Shown in pieces: positions 61,828-64,000 of a DNA stretch of 64,000 nucleotides (the first letter of the stretch is position 1; every line of letters begins with the position of its first letter). The notes below the pieces were generated by a model. It was not told the DNA's origin and made no database searches. It saw only the letters and a list, made by a program, of their open reading frames with translations. The translations under genes and the position numbers were made by a program. The stretch is taken from the NCBI GenBank assembly GCA_946412355.1, contig CAMKGX010000001.1:109424-173423 (forward strand), given 5' to 3'. This stretch comes from an uncultured Clostridia bacterium. Lineage in GTDB: Bacteria > Bacillota > Clostridia > Oscillospirales > Oscillospiraceae.

Positions 61828-62346
61828 TTACAGCGCCACCACGCCCCGCCAGCCCCGGACGCCGTAATAGGAATCGGCACCGTTGTGGAACGTAAACACG
61901 GCGTCATACCGCCGCTCGCAGAACAGCGCCCCGCCCAGACGGCGGATCGCCTCCGGCGTGGCGATCCAGCTGGAGGTTTTCAGGTCGTAGGCGTCCCTTT
62001 CCTGCATGGCGCGGTATTGCGTCTCGGTAAGCAGGGCGATGCCGTGGGCGCTGGCCTGCTCCAGTGCGCTGCTGTCCGGGGCGTTCTTCTTCCGCCCCAG
62101 CCGCGCCGCCTCGTCGTAGCACAGACTCCGCCGCCTGGCAGGGGACTCCGCCGCGCAGTCGGCAAAGAGAATCCGCCCGTCCTCCACGCCGATGACGTCC
62201 GGCTCGCCGCCGGTCTCTTCCATCCATTGCAGGGCCGCCACCGCTTCGGGAGATGTGGCCAGCCGCGCCGCCACGTCCTCCCACCGGACGCCCTCATGCC
62301 GCCAGGGGTGCGTTTCAAACCGCTGATGCAAAATGTCCACCATCAT
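61828..62346 (-). CDS. DUF4256 family protein
   Basis: A 172-residue DUF4256 protein: EETGGEPDVIGVEDGRILFADCAAESPARRRSLCYD, then TKTSSWIATP-like LKTSSWIATPEAIRRLGGALFCERRYD and FHNGADSYYGVRGWRG. Several invariant residues suggest an enzyme or binding protein, but no function is known. GGAGG is seven bases before ATG 62346. Probably cotranscribed with the amylase gene 35 bases downstream. Confidence 0.88.
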   Translation of the reverse strand: MMVDILHQRFETHPWRHEGVRWEDVAARLATSPEAVAALQWMEETGGEPDVIGVEDGRILFADCAAESPARRRSLCYDEAARLGRKKNAPDSSALEQASAHGIALLTETQYRAMQERDAYDLKTSSWIATPEAIRRLGGALFCERRYDAVFTFHNGADSYYGVRGWRGVVAL

Positions 62347-62400
62347 ATCAAATCCTCCACCGCTTCAACAGATCTTTCGCCTTCTATCTCTTACAGCCTG

Positions 62401-62429
62401 AATATAACATATTTACCCACCGTAAACAA
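62401..62429 (-). promoter_or_regulatory. Promoter of the DUF4256-amylase operon
   Basis: Minus strand TTGTTT (62424-62429), 17-bp spacer, TATATT (62401-62406). Confidence 0.6.
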
Positions 62430-62533
62430 CCGCTTTATTGGCATTCATGCACCCTCGATGCCCACACAAAAGCACCTTGCCCCCATGCAAAACGACGCAG
62501 GAAAAAAGGAGCAAAATGGAAAGCATTATAGAA

Positions 62534-62561
62534 AAAGAGGCAGCCATATGACTGCCTCTTT
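62534..62561 (-). terminator. Terminator of the Vat-like operon
   Basis: Minus strand AAAGAGGCAG-TCATATGG-CTGCCTCTTT followed by TT, about 120 bases after the Vat-like gene. Confidence 0.85.
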
Positions 62562-62635
62562 GTTCGTGGCATATCACGCTGATTATGATACCGCTGCACC
62601 CCACGTGTTACGCGGGGTGAATTTTTTCCGTTCCC

Positions 62636-62663
62636 GGGGTGCAACTTTGTAAAGTGGGGTGCA
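62636..62663. repeat. GGGGTGCA direct repeats around an inverted repeat
   Basis: GGGGTGCA, then ACTTT-GT-AAAGT, then GGGGTGCA: two 8-bp direct copies separated by exactly 12 bases with 5-bp inverted arms. An inverted copy (TGCACCCC) lies at 62595. Confidence 0.7.
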
Positions 62664-62681
62664 TCTACAAACGGGAATTTA

Positions 62682-63323
62682 TCACCCAATCCGTTTCTTT
62701 ATTTCATCCTTGACTTTATCCAATTCGCTACAGGTCAGAACCGGGATCAATTCGTTTATCTCGCCTATGCTCTTGTCCCACCACTTGAAACGGAGCAAGA
62801 GTTCGATCAGCTCAGCATCAAAGCGTTTCCTTAAAGGTTTTGCCGGATTTCCAACAACGATTGTATAAGGATCAACATCACTGCCGACGATGCTGTTTGC
62901 GCCAATAATTGCGCCGTCACCGATGTGAACGCCCGGAAGGATTACTGCATTTTGCCCGATCCACACATCATTGCCGATTACGGTATCGCCCTTGAACGGC
63001 ATATCCGTTGCATCAGGCGCATCCATCTCCCAGCCCTCAAGTGTATAGAACGGGAAGGTAGATACGGCGTTCATCTGGTGATTGGCGTCGTTCATCACAA
63101 ATGCAACACCGCTTGCTATCTGACAGAATTTTCCGATGATCAGCTTGTCTCTGCTCCAGGGATAAAAGTGCGTGACATGACTCTCAAACTCTGAATCTGC
63201 GATATAGGTGAAATCTCCCACAATGATATTGGGATTCGTAACCGTCGGCTTAACATAGATTTCTTTCTCATATCCCGCAATCGGATGGATCACGTTCGGA
63301 TCTGGTTTTTTTCCGTTCTTCAT
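62682..63323 (-). CDS. Vat/CatB-type xenobiotic O-acetyltransferase
   Basis: A 213-residue left-handed beta-helix acetyltransferase closely resembling the streptogramin-A acetyltransferases: KLIIGKFCQIASGVAFVMNDANHQMNAVSTFPF (with the catalytic-type His), GDTVIGNDVWIGQNAVILPGVHIGDGAIIGANSIV hexapeptide repeats and NPAKPLRKRF followed by the WWD C-terminal block. It acetylates a hydroxyl of an antibiotic or other small molecule using acetyl-CoA. Base composition is AT-rich, unlike the core genome here, suggesting transfer. Six bases downstream of the edge-truncated gene. Confidence 0.87.
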   Translation of the reverse strand: MKNGKKPDPNVIHPIAGYEKEIYVKPTVTNPNIIVGDFTYIADSEFESHVTHFYPWSRDKLIIGKFCQIASGVAFVMNDANHQMNAVSTFPFYTLEGWEMDAPDATDMPFKGDTVIGNDVWIGQNAVILPGVHIGDGAIIGANSIVGSDVDPYTIVVGNPAKPLRKRFDAELIELLLRFKWWDKSIGEINELIPVLTCSELDKVKDEIKKRIG

Positions 63324-63329
63324 CTATGA

Positions 63330-64000
63330 TCACCTCATCAATCCTGCAATTTCAGAAAGCGTTTTTTCCTTCACCGATTCCTCTACGGATACATTCACAT
63401 AGAACTCCATGTTGCAATACGAAGAATACTGCATGAAAAGGTCCTGTGAATATAGCGTTTCAAATCTGCGGATATCTTCATAGTTCCTGCAGAATATTCT
63501 GTCCTGATAGGTTTCATACAGGAAAGGCGCTGTCGTGAACAGCCGGAAGTCCACTCTGTCATCCAGGGCTTTCAGCATCATGGGAATCGTTCCCATATAA
63601 CCGGATTCAATCACAATGATCCTGTTCTGTTTAATCGAGCTCAGCAGGTCGAGAAGGATGGTTTTCAATTTTGGATGTTCATTCAGAACCGGAAGTATTC
63701 TCTCCTTGCAGTAAGCAGAATAATCATCAAACTGGATGTGACCGGATTCCAGGGCTTCGTATAAAGGAAGGCGTATATCGTCATCCACGTATTCAGTTTT
63801 TGTTATGACTTCCAGAAAGCGGCGGCTGATCAGCCACGGATGGATATTGTCTCTCCCTCTGCTGCGAAAGAATACATATGGCAATAATGCATCCCTCATC
63901 AGAAAGACATAGGCGGTATCTTTTTCATATCCGATCCATTCACAATACCTGTATATTTCTTCAAGAAAAGGATTTGCGGAAATACCGCTGTGACTCCCGG
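63330..64000 (-). CDS. Unknown protein (5' truncated by the window)
   Basis: The frame stays open from the internal ATG at 63899 to the window edge (GSHSGISANPFLEEIYRYCEWIG precedes it), so at least 222 residues are visible and the start lies outside. A hydrophobic strand followed by a Gly turn, IIVIESGYMGTIPMML, looks like a nucleotide or phosphoribosyl-binding loop, with DFRLFTTAPFLYETYQDRIF after it. I do not recognise the family. AT-rich like the Vat-like gene, with which it forms an operon. Confidence 0.65.
   Translation of the reverse strand, partial: GSHSGISANPFLEEIYRYCEWIGYEKDTAYVFLMRDALLPYVFFRSRGRDNIHPWLISRRFLEVITKTEYVDDDIRLPLYEALESGHIQFDDYSAYCKERILPVLNEHPKLKTILLDLLSSIKQNRIIVIESGYMGTIPMMLKALDDRVDFRLFTTAPFLYETYQDRIFCRNYEDIRRFETLYSQDLFMQYSSYCNMEFYVNVSVEESVKEKTLSEIAGLMR

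Larger units (their letters stand above)
62347..62681. other. AT-rich intergenic region with repeats and terminator
   Basis: No gene. Contents: DUF4256 promoter (62401-62429), terminator of the minus-strand vat operon (62534-62561), an extra hairpin CACCCCACG-TGTTA-CGCGGGGTG (62597-62619) and paired GGGGTGCA repeats (62636-62663). Confidence 0.6.

Overview
The window reads as a GC-rich member of the Clostridia, most likely a gut Oscillospiraceae-type Firmicute. That placement is my inference. It rests on the syntenic block pyrH-frr-uppS-cdsA-dxr-rseP-ispG-polC, a PolC-type replicase, the rplU-prp-rpmA-obgE cluster with an N-terminally extended L27, sporulation-type genes (yunB, a SpoIIM-family gene) and low-GC-Gram-positive style promoters and terminators. 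The chromosome is densely packed, with many ATGA/GTGA overlaps. Two stretches (about 34.24-35.15 kb and 62.4-64 kb) are visibly AT-rich and look acquired.

Layout. 0-2.3 kb: lipid acyltransferase (5' cut by the window), PAP2 phosphatase, then DUF523 and Nudix genes on the minus strand. 2.4-5.5 kb: DUF1653, a YgjP-like peptidase and a NitT/TauT-type ABC importer. 5.9-9.2 kb: LysR regulator, DUF2156-GNAT fusion, VanY-like carboxypeptidase. 9.2-12.4 kb (minus): two small unknown genes, obgE, rpmA, prp, rplU with a strong promoter and leader. 12.4-14.9 kb: mtnN-luxS (minus) diverging from tmcAL. 14.9-23.5 kb: two paralogous ABC exporter operons bracketing a periplasmic-propeller HD-GYP sensor. Both exporter promoters carry the same pair of CAAC-N5-GTTG dyads in identical geometry. 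23.5-33.6 kb: asnA, ptb, a YkvI-like transporter, gltX-spoIIM-like-glnN, trpS and a dicarboxylate symporter. 33.8-34.2 kb: rnpB. 34.24-35.15 kb: a chloramphenicol-acetyltransferase-like gene bounded by 22-bp inverted repeats and 8-bp direct repeats, with no transposase. 35.3-38.5 kb: polar amino acid ABC importer plus a DapF-superfamily racemase. 38.5-42.7 kb: murD-yunB-ligA. 42.8-45.1 kb: a lipoprotein barnase with its barstar, an LtrA-like protein and an ABM monooxygenase. 45.1-56.1 kb: RluA-type pseudouridine synthase and the pyrH-to-polC operon. 56.1-60.4 kb (minus): DUF512-der-plsY-DMT transporter. 60.4-62.4 kb (minus): DUF4256 and a GH13 amylase. 62.5-64 kb (minus): a Vat/CatB-like acetyltransferase and an unknown gene cut by the window edge.

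Most of the window is core metabolism: translation, isoprenoid and phospholipid synthesis, replication and wall synthesis. The points I consider worth following are the transposase-less cat cassette with a target-duplication signature, the twin-dyad regulon of the two exporter operons, the lipoprotein barnase/barstar pair whose barstar tail is encoded by a palindromic repeat, and the racemase fused by overlap to an amino acid importer. I see no CRISPR array, tRNA, rRNA or prophage.
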